Counted from the first letter of the stretch, positions 26,291-34,438 are shown. The stretch: DNA of 45,879 nt from Desulfonispora thiosulfatigenes DSM 11270 (GCF_900176035.1 NZ_FWWT01000018.1:1-45879), one strand, 5' to 3'. Notes: a model not told the origin generated them from the letters alone. A program made the numbers and translations.

Positions 26291-26670
26291 ATTGTATTAT
26301 GTTTTGATTTTAAATCTGTCTTTATTTTAGGTTTTGCGATAAATTGATAAATACCGATACCTACTAAGAAAACCCCAAATATTTTTTTTAAGGCTACGCT
26401 GGAAAACGAACTAGCTAGATTTGACCCAATTAAGGCACCAATGACACTACCTATAATAATATATAACGCTAATTTAAAATTAACATTACCTTGGCGAGCA
26501 TGAGTTGTAACTGCAACTATAGCAGTTGGGATAAAGGTAGCTAGGCAAACCCCTTGAGCTACATGCTGCTCCGTACCAACGAAGAATACAAGGGCAGGAA
26601 CTAATAAAATCCCCCCACCCATAGCCATTCCGCTCATAATTCCCATTATAAGACCAATTAGGATTAGCAA
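26284..26670 (-). CDS. half-size TSUP (TauE/SafE, DUF81) permease, second of pair
   Basis: A 128-residue membrane protein with four predicted helices, about half the length of a normal TSUP transporter (about 250). It keeps the family motif GIMSGMAMGGGILLVPALVF and the second motif GSVIGALIGSNLA. It starts with TTG directly after the stop of the upstream half-size gene (TAATTG), with GGATGGTGAT as binding site, so the two are surely translated together. TSUP proteins move sulfite, sulfoacetate or other organosulfur or organic anions; the substrate here is unknown. The two halves probably form a heterodimer. Confidence 0.88.
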   Translation of the reverse strand: MLILIGLIMGIMSGMAMGGGILLVPALVFFVGTEQHVAQGVCLATFIPTAIVAVTTHARQGNVNFKLALYIIIGSVIGALIGSNLASSFSSVALKKIFGVFLVGIGIYQFIAKPKIKTDLKSKHNTIK

Positions 26671-27021
26671 TTAAATCACCATCCTTAGTCCGGCAATTAT
26701 AATGAAAACACTAAAAACCTTGCGTAGAGTATCACTTGGAAGTTTATTCATTAATTTTGCACCTATGTAAGCTCCGATCATAGCACCGATAGCGACATTA
26801 AAAGCTAACTTTAAATCAAGATTACTATTAAGATAATAAACTACGGCACTTGTAAATGCAGTTGGTAAAATGATTGTTAATGAAGTACCGTGAGCTATAT
26901 GTTGCTCTATTCCTAAGATAAAAATAAGCATAGGAATTAAAAATGATCCTCCCCCAATTCCTAATAAGCCATTAATTAAACCAGTGACAAGTCCAATTAA
27001 AATCAATAAAGCTATTCTCAT
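26671..27021 (-). CDS. half-size TSUP (TauE/SafE, DUF81) permease, first of pair
   Basis: A 116-residue four-helix membrane protein. It carries GLVTGLINGLLGIGGGSFLI near the N-terminus and GAMIGAYIGAKLMNKLPSDT later, the same pattern as its downstream partner, so the two are paralogues. Full-length TSUP permeases have this unit twice in one chain; here the repeat is split over two genes. ATG 27021 is preferred over a TTG one codon earlier because GGGAGGT lies 6 nt upstream. The gene is downstream of the ZIP transporter gene by about 85 nt and may share its transcript. Confidence 0.88.
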   Translation of the reverse strand: MRIALLILIGLVTGLINGLLGIGGGSFLIPMLIFILGIEQHIAHGTSLTIILPTAFTSAVVYYLNSNLDLKLAFNVAIGAMIGAYIGAKLMNKLPSDTLRKVFSVFIIIAGLRMVI

Positions 27022-27105
27022 CAAGTTACCTCCCAGCTAATGCTAGGATAGTTTTTGCTATTAACCTATAAAATATGTATTGAAATATGTATGTATTAAA
27101 ATAAA

Positions 27106-27837
27106 TTATATTAGAATAGTAGATGCAATAATTATTAATATTCCTAGAATAGCACCAAAGTATGAAAATGCTAAATTATATTTTGATGCTTCAGGCCATA
27201 ATTCACTACTAACTATAAATGTCATGGCACCACCAGCCAAAGCTAACAAAAGTCCAATTAATTTTGGGGAAATTGAAACTAAGACTAAACCTAAGTATGC
27301 ACCTAGGGGTGTTACTAAACTTATCAAAAATATAATGAGTAAAATATTGCGATTTTTCATACCTGCTATTTTAAGAGGAACTGTGGTAGCCATTCCTTCA
27401 GGAATATTATGTATGCCAATAGCTAGGACAATAATTAAACCTAAATTATCGGTCGCACTATAACCTACCGCAATAGCTATTCCTTCCGGTAAATCATGTA
27501 AGGCTATGCCAATTGCAATCAAGTATCCCATTTTCAAAAAATATCCTTCTTTTTTATTTATAATTCTTTTTATAGGTGGAAAATTGGTTATGAGTTTATC
27601 TAGTAAAGCTAATAATAGTAAACCAAGGAGAAAACCGGTTAGAGTAATAGTTAAATTACTCACATAATAAGCAGAAGGAACTAAATCAACTATGGTTACA
27701 GTTAACATGACACCTGTAGCAAGACCAAGCATAAATGAAAAGAACTTATGACTAGGGGTGCCTAAGGCTAATACAAAAAAGGAGCCAATCAATGTTGCTA
27801 TTCCAGCAACAAAACCATTAAAAATAATTGAATTCAT
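27106..27837 (-). CDS. ZIP family metal transporter (ZupT-like)
   Basis: A 243-residue transporter with eight predicted helices. The two metal-binding helix motifs are GIALHDLPEGIAIAVGY (helix IV) and AIGIHNIPEGMATTVPL (helix V), diagnostic for ZIP proteins that import zinc, iron or manganese. Other family stretches are SFMLGLATGVMLTVTIVDL and LALAGGAMTFIVSSELWPEA. AGGAG is 9 nt upstream of the ATG. Metal specificity cannot be read from the sequence and no Fur- or Zur-like box was recognised upstream. Confidence 0.94.
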   Translation of the reverse strand: MNSIIFNGFVAGIATLIGSFFVLALGTPSHKFFSFMLGLATGVMLTVTIVDLVPSAYYVSNLTITLTGFLLGLLLLALLDKLITNFPPIKRIINKKEGYFLKMGYLIAIGIALHDLPEGIAIAVGYSATDNLGLIIVLAIGIHNIPEGMATTVPLKIAGMKNRNILLIIFLISLVTPLGAYLGLVLVSISPKLIGLLLALAGGAMTFIVSSELWPEASKYNLAFSYFGAILGILIIIASTILI

Positions 27838-27997
27838 ATATATTCTCCTAAACTTTAGTATATTAATAAGTAATTCAAAACTTTAAAGAATAGAACATGA
27901 AAATTTTCACAGGTCATTTATACATATTATTAAAATATTAAAATTATTCGAATAAGAAGGTTTAATTGACAATACTATGAATTTTCAGAATATTAGA

Positions 27998-28026
27998 CTG
28001 AAATGAGTTTATTTTTATTGTATAAT
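27998..28026 (+). promoter_or_regulatory. promoter of the MarR gene
   Basis: CTGAAA (27998-28003) and a perfect TATAAT (28021-28026) are separated by 17 bp. The -35 matches four of six bases. Transcription would start about 28 nt before the MarR start codon. Confidence 0.45.
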
Positions 28027-28060
28027 AGATTCATATACAAATAAAAAAGGGGGGGAATGT

Positions 28061-28486
28061 ATGGCTTTAGGTAAAGAATTAGAGACTTGGATGTTATTTC
28101 GAAAAACTTTTGGCAAAATGCAAAGGGTTGTAGAGGATGACTTGCGTAAATATGACACCACACCAAGTCAATTCATTATTTTGCGTAATCTTTCAATAGA
28201 AGAATCCACTCCTATGTCAGAACTTAGTCGAAAAACATCATGCGTGAATTCAAATATAACTTCAGTAATCGGGAGAATGGAAGAAAAAGGTTTGGTGCAA
28301 AAGGTTCAAGATACAATTGATCGAAGAGTTTCTAAGGTAACCTTAACAGTTAAAGGCAAAGAACTATATGATATAACGGTAGCAAAGCATGATGAGTATC
28401 TGGTAGATATTTTAAAATGCATTCCAAATGATGAATTAGAAACCTTTAATAGACTTTTGTATAAATTATATTCTGGTATTAACTAA
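28061..28486 (+). CDS. MarR family transcriptional regulator
   Basis: A 141-residue winged-helix regulator. The helix-turn-helix is at about 50-75 (MSELSRKTSCVNSNITSVIG), followed by the wing (MEEKGLVQKVQDTIDRRVSKVTLT), the classical MarR DR-x-wing signature. Terminal helices would form the dimer interface. A single cysteine lies in the recognition region, which could be redox-sensitive, but this is speculative. It has a GGGGGGG site 6 nt before the ATG and its own terminator. The divergent ZIP gene is a possible target by position. Confidence 0.92.
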   Translation: MALGKELETWMLFRKTFGKMQRVVEDDLRKYDTTPSQFIILRNLSIEESTPMSELSRKTSCVNSNITSVIGRMEEKGLVQKVQDTIDRRVSKVTLTVKGKELYDITVAKHDEYLVDILKCIPNDELETFNRLLYKLYSGIN

Positions 28487-28508
28487 TCGGCTAAGAGCCG
28501 ATTTTTTT
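28485..28508 (+). terminator. terminator of the MarR gene
   Basis: AATCGGCT and AGCCGATT form a tight hairpin with a 3-nt loop and T run, starting within the stop codon. Confidence 0.9.
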
Positions 28509-28610
28509 AATTGTGGATAAAACTTTGTAGCTAAAGTTGTTTTGGTTGTTGTCATATGCTTTAATTGATACTAGAATATATATAATGATGAGCATGTAAG
28601 GGGAGGAAAA

Positions 28611-29024
28611 ATGGCTAGACCTACTAAAGAAAGAAGAATTGAATTTATACCTGAGGTTACGATGTTTAGACCTTGTAAAACTACTAATAAAGTTTTTGAA
28701 GAAGTTGTTTTAACCTTTGAAGAAATCGAAGCTATTAGATTAAAGGATTTAGAATCGCTAGAGCAGGAAGAGTGTGCTGTGAAAATGGAAGTTTCTAGAC
28801 CTACATTTCAAAGAATTTTAGGTATTGCAAGAAAGAAAATAGCAAATGCTTTAATTGAAGGCAAGATTATCAAGTTTGAAGGTGGTAATTATCAAGTCGC
28901 AATGCGCCATTTTGAATGTCATTCATGTAAGTTTGTTTTTGAAGTCCCTTTTGGTAATGGTATAAAGGGAAAGGATATGGACTGTCCTAAATGTAATGAA
29001 AAAACTGTACACAGATTAAAATAA
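28611..29024 (+). CDS. DUF134 family DNA-binding protein
   Basis: A 137-residue protein of the DUF134/UPF0251 family. The N-terminus MARPTKERRIEFIPEVTMFR and the sigma-region-4-like helix-turn-helix (FEEIEAIRLKDLESLEQEEC, then AVKMEVSRPTFQRILGIARK) are typical. A C-terminal zinc-binding extension has CHSCK and CPKCN pairs. The gene lies 17 nt upstream of an Mrp/NBP35 ATPase gene, a frequent pairing in clostridia, which suggests a shared role in iron-sulfur or redox regulation. GGGGAGG precedes the ATG. Confidence 0.9.
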   Translation: MARPTKERRIEFIPEVTMFRPCKTTNKVFEEVVLTFEEIEAIRLKDLESLEQEECAVKMEVSRPTFQRILGIARKKIANALIEGKIIKFEGGNYQVAMRHFECHSCKFVFEVPFGNGIKGKDMDCPKCNEKTVHRLK

Positions 29025-29041
29025 TTTAAGGAGTGATTTAG

Positions 29042-29875
29042 ATGTCAGAACAAAACGGATGTAGCCCTGAGGCACAAAGTAGTTGTGGATGTTCCGGAAG
29101 CTGTGGATCTCAGCCAGAAGTAAAAGCTAAAGATTTTAATAAGATTAAACACGTTATTGCTGTAATGAGTGGTAAGGGTGGAGTAGGTAAATCTTCCTTT
29201 ACAGGACTATTAGCGATGGCTTTAAAAAGACAAGGACATAAAGTAGGGATATTAGATGCTGATATCACAGGTCCTAGTATCCCAAAACTATTTGGGATAA
29301 AAGGACAACCTAAGCAAAATGAAAAAGGCGTATTGCCTATTGAAAGTAAATTAGGTATTAAGGTTATGTCTATGAATCTATTATTACCAAATGAAGATGA
29401 ACCTGTTATTTGGAGAGGGCCTGTAATTTCCGGAGTAATCCAACAATTTTGGGATGAAATATTATGGGATGAACTAGATTATTTAATAGTTGACCTACCA
29501 CCTGGAACTGGCGATGCTCCTTTAACTGTCTTACAATCACTTCCAGTAGAGCAAGTTTTAATAGTTTCTTCTCCACAAGACTTAGCTAATATGGTAGTTA
29601 GAAAAGCAATTAAAATGGTTGAAAAAATGAATATCCCTATTTTGGGTGTAGTGGAAAATATGAGCTATTTACTATGTCCAGATTGCAACACAAGTATTAA
29701 TGTTTTTGGAAAAAGTAATGTGCAAGAAACTTGTGATACAATGGGTGTAGAATTATTAGGAAAGTTCCCATTAGATGTAAAGTTTGCAGAGCTTTCAGAT
29801 GGTGGTAATATTGAAGATTATGAAGGTGAGAACTTAATCAATTTAGAAAAAAAATTGGACAAGATTGTAAAATAG
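29042..29875 (+). CDS. Mrp/NBP35 family iron-sulfur cluster carrier ATPase
   Basis: A 277-residue P-loop ATPase. The N-terminal Cys-rich segment (CSPEAQSSCGCSGSCG) resembles the NBP35 N-terminal cluster motif. The deviant Walker A is MSGKGGVGKSSFTG (about 41-50), followed by LDADITGPSIP and the LIVDLPPGTGDAPLT switch. A C-terminal CPDC motif (about 220) would bind a bridging [4Fe-4S] cluster between two subunits. It likely carries iron-sulfur clusters to apo-proteins, fitting the many iron-sulfur subunits in this window. It lies in an operon with the DUF134 gene. Confidence 0.93.
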   Translation: MSEQNGCSPEAQSSCGCSGSCGSQPEVKAKDFNKIKHVIAVMSGKGGVGKSSFTGLLAMALKRQGHKVGILDADITGPSIPKLFGIKGQPKQNEKGVLPIESKLGIKVMSMNLLLPNEDEPVIWRGPVISGVIQQFWDEILWDELDYLIVDLPPGTGDAPLTVLQSLPVEQVLIVSSPQDLANMVVRKAIKMVEKMNIPILGVVENMSYLLCPDCNTSINVFGKSNVQETCDTMGVELLGKFPLDVKFAELSDGGNIEDYEGENLINLEKKLDKIVK

Positions 29876-29876
29876 T

Positions 29877-29910
29877 AAAATGCCGCTTATAATGAGCGGC
29901 ATTTTTTTTT
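29877..29910 (+). terminator. terminator of the DUF134-mrp operon
   Basis: AAATGCCGCT and AGCGGCATTT form a hairpin with ten T in a row, right after the Mrp stop. Confidence 0.93.
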
Positions 29911-30002
29911 GTAAAAAAATGCAGATTTATAAAAGGATAACTTGTATTTATGCTTTATTAGTACTAAAATACATAAGTAAGTTTTTTAAAGGGGGAGCAT
30001 TA

Positions 30003-31826
30003 GTGATAAAGGAAAAAATTAGAAATATTGCCATAATAGCCCACGTTGACCACGGTAAAACAACCTTAGTAGATCAGTTATTATCTCAATCAGGTATTTA
30101 TAGGGAAAATGAAAAGGTAACTGAAAGAGTAATGGACTCGAATGATCTAGAAAAAGAAAGAGGCATAACGATATTAGCTAAAAACACTTCAATTAGTTAT
30201 GAAGGATATAAAATAAATATTATTGATACACCAGGTCATGCCGATTTTGGTGGAGAAGTAGAACGTATCATGAAAATGGTTGATGGAGTTGTATTAGTTG
30301 TAGATGCATTTGAAGGATGTATGCCACAGACTAAATTTGTTTTAAAGAAAGCTTTAGAGCAAAATTTAGTGCCAATTTTAGTAGTTAATAAAATAGATAG
30401 AGAAAATGCTCGTGTAGAAGGTGTAGTAGATGAAGTTTTAGATTTATTTATTGACCTTGGTGCAAATGAAGATCAAATAGAGTTTCCTGTTATTTATGCT
30501 TCTGGTTTAAGAGGGATAGCTGGAGAAACAATTGATAGTGTTGGTGAGGATATTGTTCCTTTATTTAATACAATTATTAAACATATACCATGTCCAAGTG
30601 GTGAGTTAGAAGCACCGTTACAGATGCAAGTTACGCTACTAGATTATAGTGATTACCTAGGTCGTATTGGGATTGGGGTAATTAAAAGAGGTACTATTAA
30701 AAATGGTACGATGGCTTCAATCATGAAAAGAGACGGAAAAGTGGAAACTTTAAGGATTAGTAAATTATATGGCTTTGAAGGTTTAAAAAGAGTAGAAATT
30801 CAAGAAGCAAGTGTTGGGGAAATTGTTGCGGTAAGTGGAATGGGTGACTTAAATGTAGGAGAAACAGTTTGTAGTCCTGAATGTGTAGAAGCTTTAGATT
30901 TTATTAAAATAGACGAGCCTACTTTACAAATGAGTTTTATTGTTAATAATTCTCCTTTTGCGGGAAAAGAAGGAGATCCTATTACAGCTAGAAAACTTGG
31001 TGCAAGACTTATGAAAGAAATGGAAACAGATGTTTCTTTAAAGGTTTCTGAAACAGATAGGCCAGAAATATTCTTAGTAGCAGGTCGTGGAGAACTTCAT
31101 TTATCAATTCTAATCGAAAACATGAGAAGAGAAGGATATGAGTTCCAAGTATCAAAACCACAAGTAATATTTAAAAAACTTGATGGCGTTAAAATGGAGC
31201 CTTTTGAAAACTTAACCATTGATGTTCCAGAGGAATATTTAGGAACTGTTATGGAAAAGATAGGAATTAGAAAAGGCGAATTAGTAAACATGAATAATAT
31301 CAATGGAGAAGTAAGAGTAGAATATTCAATTCCAGCTCGTGGTTTAGTAGGGTTTAGAAATGAATTCTTAACTGATACTAGGGGTTATGGAATACTAAAT
31401 CATAGTTTTGATGAATATAAACCTTACAAAGGTGAAATAACTAGTAGAAGAAATGGCGTTTTAATTGCTTTTGAAACAGGAACTGCTTCAAATTATGGTT
31501 TAGTTGCTGCCGAAGAAAGAGGAACTTTATTTATTTCAGCTGGAACAGATGTTTATGAAGGTATGGTAGTAGGGGAAAATAGTAGAGAACAAGATATGGA
31601 AGTTAATATTTGTAAACACAAAAACTTAACTAACATGAGAACATCTGGAAAAGACGATACAGTAAAACTTAAAGCTCCACGCATCTTAAGTTTAGAAGAA
31701 GCAATAAGTTATGCTGGTGACGATGAATATTTAGAAGTAACTCCAGAGAGCATTAGATTAAGAAAGAAATATTTGGATAAAAGCGAAAGAGTAAGAGAAG
31801 CTAAAAGTGCCAAACTAATGGCATAA
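30003..31826 (+). CDS. typA: TypA/BipA ribosome-associated GTPase
   Basis: A 607-residue translational GTPase. G1 is AHVDHGKTTLVDQLL near the N-terminus, G2 lies in KERGITILAKN, G3 is DTPGHADFGGEVE and G4 is VVNKIDRENAR. The C-terminal half has the EF-G-like domains III and V plus the BipA-specific end (FRNEFLTDTRGYGILNHSF; NICKHKNLTNMR). It acts in 50S assembly and stress or cold adaptation. GTG at 30003 is the start, with GGGGGAG 6 nt upstream; the frame is open further upstream but that stretch overlaps the previous terminator and has no family similarity. Confidence 0.95.
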   Translation: MIKEKIRNIAIIAHVDHGKTTLVDQLLSQSGIYRENEKVTERVMDSNDLEKERGITILAKNTSISYEGYKINIIDTPGHADFGGEVERIMKMVDGVVLVVDAFEGCMPQTKFVLKKALEQNLVPILVVNKIDRENARVEGVVDEVLDLFIDLGANEDQIEFPVIYASGLRGIAGETIDSVGEDIVPLFNTIIKHIPCPSGELEAPLQMQVTLLDYSDYLGRIGIGVIKRGTIKNGTMASIMKRDGKVETLRISKLYGFEGLKRVEIQEASVGEIVAVSGMGDLNVGETVCSPECVEALDFIKIDEPTLQMSFIVNNSPFAGKEGDPITARKLGARLMKEMETDVSLKVSETDRPEIFLVAGRGELHLSILIENMRREGYEFQVSKPQVIFKKLDGVKMEPFENLTIDVPEEYLGTVMEKIGIRKGELVNMNNINGEVRVEYSIPARGLVGFRNEFLTDTRGYGILNHSFDEYKPYKGEITSRRNGVLIAFETGTASNYGLVAAEERGTLFISAGTDVYEGMVVGENSREQDMEVNICKHKNLTNMRTSGKDDTVKLKAPRILSLEEAISYAGDDEYLEVTPESIRLRKKYLDKSERVREAKSAKLMA

Positions 31827-31849
31827 GGTTCAAATAAAGATTAAAATTA

Positions 31850-31879
31850 TTGACATTTTTACAAGGTTAGTGGTATTAT
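31850..31879 (+). promoter_or_regulatory. promoter of the Mn2+ riboswitch-terC unit
   Basis: A perfect TTGACA (31850-31855) is followed at 18 bp by TATTAT (31874-31879) with an extended TGG just before it. Transcription would begin near 31886, just before the riboswitch. Confidence 0.75.
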
Positions 31880-31891
31880 TGTTTTAATGGT

Positions 31892-31982
31892 TAAAAGGGA
31901 GTAGTTATAAATACAAGGTCAACATCATGGTGTGAAAAAAGCATCTGGCCTTGTAACCTGTATGGTTAACGAGACTTTTAAC
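31892..31982 (+). promoter_or_regulatory. yybP-ykoY manganese riboswitch
   Basis: The yybP-ykoY landmarks are present: AAAAGGGAGTAG at the 5' side, the ACAAGGTCAACATCATGG leg, GCATCTGGCCTTGT, and the closing GGTTAACGAGACTTTTAA that pairs with the 5' TTAAAAGGGA to form P1. This class binds Mn2+ and usually controls TerC-like and P-type ATPase exporters. The 3' P1 strand is also the 5' arm of the terminator that follows, so Mn2+ binding should block termination and turn on terC. Identity comes from motif order; the ON direction follows the family and the overlap seen here. Confidence 0.92.
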
Positions 31983-32019
31983 ATAATCCATTTTGGGGTT
32001 ATGTTAAAAGTCTTTTTTT
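31973..32019 (+). terminator. terminator controlled by the Mn2+ riboswitch
   Basis: GACTTTTAACATAA pairs with TTATGTTAAAAGTC and ends in seven T. Its 5' arm overlaps the riboswitch P1 strand, so it is the expression platform. Confidence 0.9.
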
Positions 32020-32136
32020 ATGAAAAAAGACAAGCCCTAAAATAGGTAAAGAATAAAAGGGGTGAAAAAAGAAAAGGTTATTATTAGTTTGAATATATTA
32101 TTTTTGGTTAAATTAATAATTGGAAGGGGATTTTAA

Positions 32137-32991
32137 ATGTCAACTAAAAAAGATTTATCTTGGGTTGCCTTTTGGGTTGGGGCAGCGTTAATTTTCAACC
32201 TGGGGATTTATTTTTTTATGGGTCCTCAAAAGGCACTTGAGTTTTTAGGTGGGTATATAATTGAGCAAAGTTTATCTATTGATAATTTATTTTTGTTTTT
32301 AGTTATTTTTAGTAGTTTTGGACTTGAGTCTAAATATCAACATAGGGTTTTAAATTATGGAATTTTTGGAGCTATTGTTTTAAGACTTATTTTCGTAGTT
32401 TTAGGGGTTGCAGTAGTAAATCGTTTCCATAGTATTATGTATATTTTTGGTATAATTTTAATTGTGACAGGTATTAAAGTTTTGGTACAAAAAGAAAAGG
32501 AAAAGGATTTTCGAAACTCTAAATTAATTAAGTTCATTGGTAAATTTATCCCCTTTACTCATAAATTAGAGGGGCAAAAGTTTTTTGTGAAGAAAAATGG
32601 CATACTTCATGCTACCCCTTTATTCGCAATTCTACTTGTGATAGAAGGGTCAGATGTAATTTTTGCGATTGATTCGATACCAGCCATTTTCTCAATAACT
32701 AAAGATCCTTTTATTATTTACTCATCTAATATTTTTGCTATTATGGGATTAAGAAGCATGTATTTTGTCTTGGAAAAAGTTAGTGGAGCCTTTAGATTTG
32801 TGAAACAAGGGGTAGCCATGATCCTAACCTTTACAGGGGTGAAATTAGCCATTCTGTATTTCCATATAGAGATACCAATTGTCCTTAGTATAGGAATTAT
32901 CTTTGGTATTTTAGCTTTAAGTGTGATTGCTTCTGTTTTATATGATAGGTACATGAAAGATAAAAAGGCAAGGTTGGCAAGCGTTAAATAA
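32137..32991 (+). CDS. TerC family integral membrane protein
   Basis: A 284-residue TerC/Alx/YkoY-type membrane protein with about eight helices. Family motifs: LGGYIIEQSLSIDNLFLFL (helix II region with conserved acidic residue), LVIEGSDVIFAIDSIPAIF and NIFAIMGLRSMYFVLEKV. TerC proteins act in metal homeostasis, and members under yybP-ykoY riboswitches are linked to Mn2+ efflux or loading of exported enzymes. AAGGGGA precedes the ATG. The gene stands alone after its riboswitch. Confidence 0.95.
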   Translation: MSTKKDLSWVAFWVGAALIFNLGIYFFMGPQKALEFLGGYIIEQSLSIDNLFLFLVIFSSFGLESKYQHRVLNYGIFGAIVLRLIFVVLGVAVVNRFHSIMYIFGIILIVTGIKVLVQKEKEKDFRNSKLIKFIGKFIPFTHKLEGQKFFVKKNGILHATPLFAILLVIEGSDVIFAIDSIPAIFSITKDPFIIYSSNIFAIMGLRSMYFVLEKVSGAFRFVKQGVAMILTFTGVKLAILYFHIEIPIVLSIGIIFGILALSVIASVLYDRYMKDKKARLASVK

Positions 32992-33004
32992 GAATATAAA
33001 AGTT

Positions 33005-33050
33005 TATCCCCTTATAGTAGAAAAAACAAACTACTGTAAGGGGATATTTT
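33005..33050. terminator. terminator between terC and the minus-strand gene at 33049
   Basis: TATCCCCTTATAGTAG pairs with CTACTGTAAGGGGATA (one mismatch) around AAAAAACAAA, followed by TTTTAT. It lies between two convergent genes and may serve both. Confidence 0.85.
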
Positions 33051-33639
33051 ATGCATTTTTCTTGTTTAAGTTTGATAACACATTTTGAACTAATGGATTT
33101 TGTAATAATTTCATTAAATCTTCCTTAGAAGATAGGCCAGGTGAAGCTGATTTCATTTCAGGATTAGAATTTGCATCATGATCAGAATCTGAATTTTCAT
33201 TAGAATCATTATACGCTTCACTAAAAGATTGATTAAAAGAATTATTATAAGACTGTGTGTCTTTTAAGCTATAATAATTATCATTATAATCGTGATTTTC
33301 TGTATTTTTAGGTGCAGCTGGTTTAGCTTCTGTTTTTTCTTCCTGATAAGAAGTCATTTTGCGAAAAGAGGTAGAAGCCTTAGTAACCACAGGGACAACA
33401 GTGTCAAGGGCATCTAGTAGTTCGTCTACACTATCAGCTAAAGATCTAACTTGATTACAAATTTGCTTAACATTAGCAAGGGGCATAAAAAACGATCGGG
33501 GTTCCTGAGTTGTTTTCCTTGAGCCATCCTCACCTCTATACTCTTGATTATTAATATCTCTATTGTCTGATGCGTTTTTTTCTATATTTTCATCACTTGC
33601 TTGAAATTCTACTGGTCTAGCTTTTATAGTACGGTGCAT
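33049..33639 (-). CDS. unknown protein, paralogue 1 of the LLxNPxxQ family
   Basis: A 196-residue soluble, polar protein that I do not recognise. Three parts are visible: a polar N-terminus (about 1-50); a heptad-like segment (about 50-95, QVRSLADSVDELLDALDTVV) that is probably a coiled coil; and, after a low-complexity Asn/Asp/Ser linker, a C-terminal motif LMKLLQNPLVQNVLSNL. The same coiled segment and C-terminal motif recur in the proteins at 34781 and 35501, so the three form a local family. AGGAGG lies 6 nt upstream of the ATG. Neighbours are membrane micropeptides and sigma-K-like promoters, suggesting a sporulation role. Function unknown. Confidence 0.8.
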   Translation of the reverse strand: MHRTIKARPVEFQASDENIEKNASDNRDINNQEYRGEDGSRKTTQEPRSFFMPLANVKQICNQVRSLADSVDELLDALDTVVPVVTKASTSFRKMTSYQEEKTEAKPAAPKNTENHDYNDNYYSLKDTQSYNNSFNQSFSEAYNDSNENSDSDHDANSNPEMKSASPGLSSKEDLMKLLQNPLVQNVLSNLNKKNA

Positions 33640-33794
33640 ATCTTCACCTCCTTAAATATCCCTATGCAATATTAATATCAGTTTAATAGATAAATATTAC
33701 AGTTAATTTTAGAAAATATTAATCACATTTGGGATTTTCATGCATAGGATTAATTGTCTAAGGATTTTATACGAATTTAGGAGGTGAGTTTTAA

Positions 33795-34010
33795 GTGAAA
33801 GGTTTTTTTAATGAAGATAATAACGTGGAAGGTTTAATTACAATTGTTATTATCGTTCTGCTTTTAGCTATTTTATTTGGTGGATCACGTGGTTTTGGTA
33901 AAGCATTCTCTGAAGAAGAAAAGGAAGAAGAGGATAACCTTTTCCCTGTAATGAGTAATGACGATGAGGTAGATGCAGAAGATTCAGTAGAAGGGGGATG
34001 TGAAGCTTGA
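33795..34010 (+). CDS. small single-pass membrane protein with acidic tail
   Basis: A 71-residue protein: short polar start (MKGFFNEDNNVEG), one membrane helix (about 14-30, LITIVIIVLLLAILFGG), then a strongly acidic tail (EEEKEEEDN ... EEGGCEA-like end with one cysteine). No family recognised. Translation starts at GTG with AGGAGGTG 8 nt upstream. It overlaps the next gene by four bases (TTGA), so the two are coupled. It is divergent from the gene at 33049. A possible CATAGGATT -10 at 33743 with a TCAC 16 bp upstream resembles the sigma-K-type elements further on, weakly. Confidence 0.75.
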   Translation: MKGFFNEDNNVEGLITIVIIVLLLAILFGGSRGFGKAFSEEEKEEEDNLFPVMSNDDEVDAEDSVEGGCEA

Positions 34011-34204
34011 ATCAGCCAGAATTACCAAACTCAATTGAAGATGTAAAGAATATGTTAAAAGGTATTGAAGCATTTTTGCCTGAGGAATACAAAAATGTTA
34101 TAAATGAAGCTATTGCAGGTATTGAAAATGGCGATGGTAATCCAGAAGAAAGTAAACAAAAGTTACAACAATTGCTTTTAAACTTAATGAGTGGGCAAAA
34201 ATAA
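34007..34204 (+). CDS. small soluble helical protein
   Basis: A 65-residue protein with no membrane segment, predicted mostly helical (VKNMLKGIEAFLPEEYKNVI, then ESKQKLQQLLLNLMSGQK). It starts with TTG overlapping the stop of the upstream membrane protein (TTGA), with AGGGGGA as binding site about 9 nt upstream, and ends before a clear terminator. No family recognised. The coupling suggests that it works with the membrane protein encoded just before it. Confidence 0.72.
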   Translation: MNQPELPNSIEDVKNMLKGIEAFLPEEYKNVINEAIAGIENGDGNPEESKQKLQQLLLNLMSGQK

Positions 34205-34209
34205 ATAAG

Positions 34210-34241
34210 AAATAGGCTATTAATTTAGCCTATTTTTTTTA
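34210..34241 (+). terminator. terminator of the small plus-strand pair
   Basis: AAATAGGCTA and TAGCCTATTT form a hairpin with a loop of TTAATT and a T run. Confidence 0.88.
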
Positions 34242-34257
34242 TATCTGCATATATATA

Positions 34258-34291
34258 TTAAAAAAGACTTCCTCATAAGTTTGAGGAAGCC
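34258..34291 (-). terminator. terminator of the minus-strand micropeptide operon
   Basis: On the minus strand GGCTTCCTCAA pairs with TGAGGAAGTC around ACTTA and is followed by TTTTTT. It closes the transcript that runs from 35119 to 34307. Confidence 0.85.
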
Positions 34292-34306
34292 CTATATTTG
34301 CTAGTA

Positions 34307-34438
34307 TTAGCAGCAGCAGCAAATAAATACGAAGAATAAAATAATTAAGATAATCCAAGTCCAGCTTTCTCCACCAAACCATCCGCCACCGCAGCCACCT
34401 TTGTTACCACCGAAACCACAACCTAAATCTTCAACCAT
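34307..34438 (-). CDS. 43-residue Cys-rich membrane micropeptide
   Basis: Begins MVEDLGCGFGG, continues with a Gly/Cys/Trp-rich segment, then one hydrophobic helix (WIILIILFFVFI) and ends in four cysteines directly at the membrane face. GGGAGG lies 8 nt before the ATG. It resembles, in style only, the YjcZ-type sporulation micropeptides of bacilli. It is the last gene of a run of three micropeptides behind the 112-residue protein at 34781. Closest local relative: the peptide at 34486 (both end in ICxCC-like clusters). A spore-envelope role is inferred from context. Confidence 0.75.
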   Translation of the reverse strand: MVEDLGCGFGGNKGGCGGGWFGGESWTWIILIILFFVFICCCC

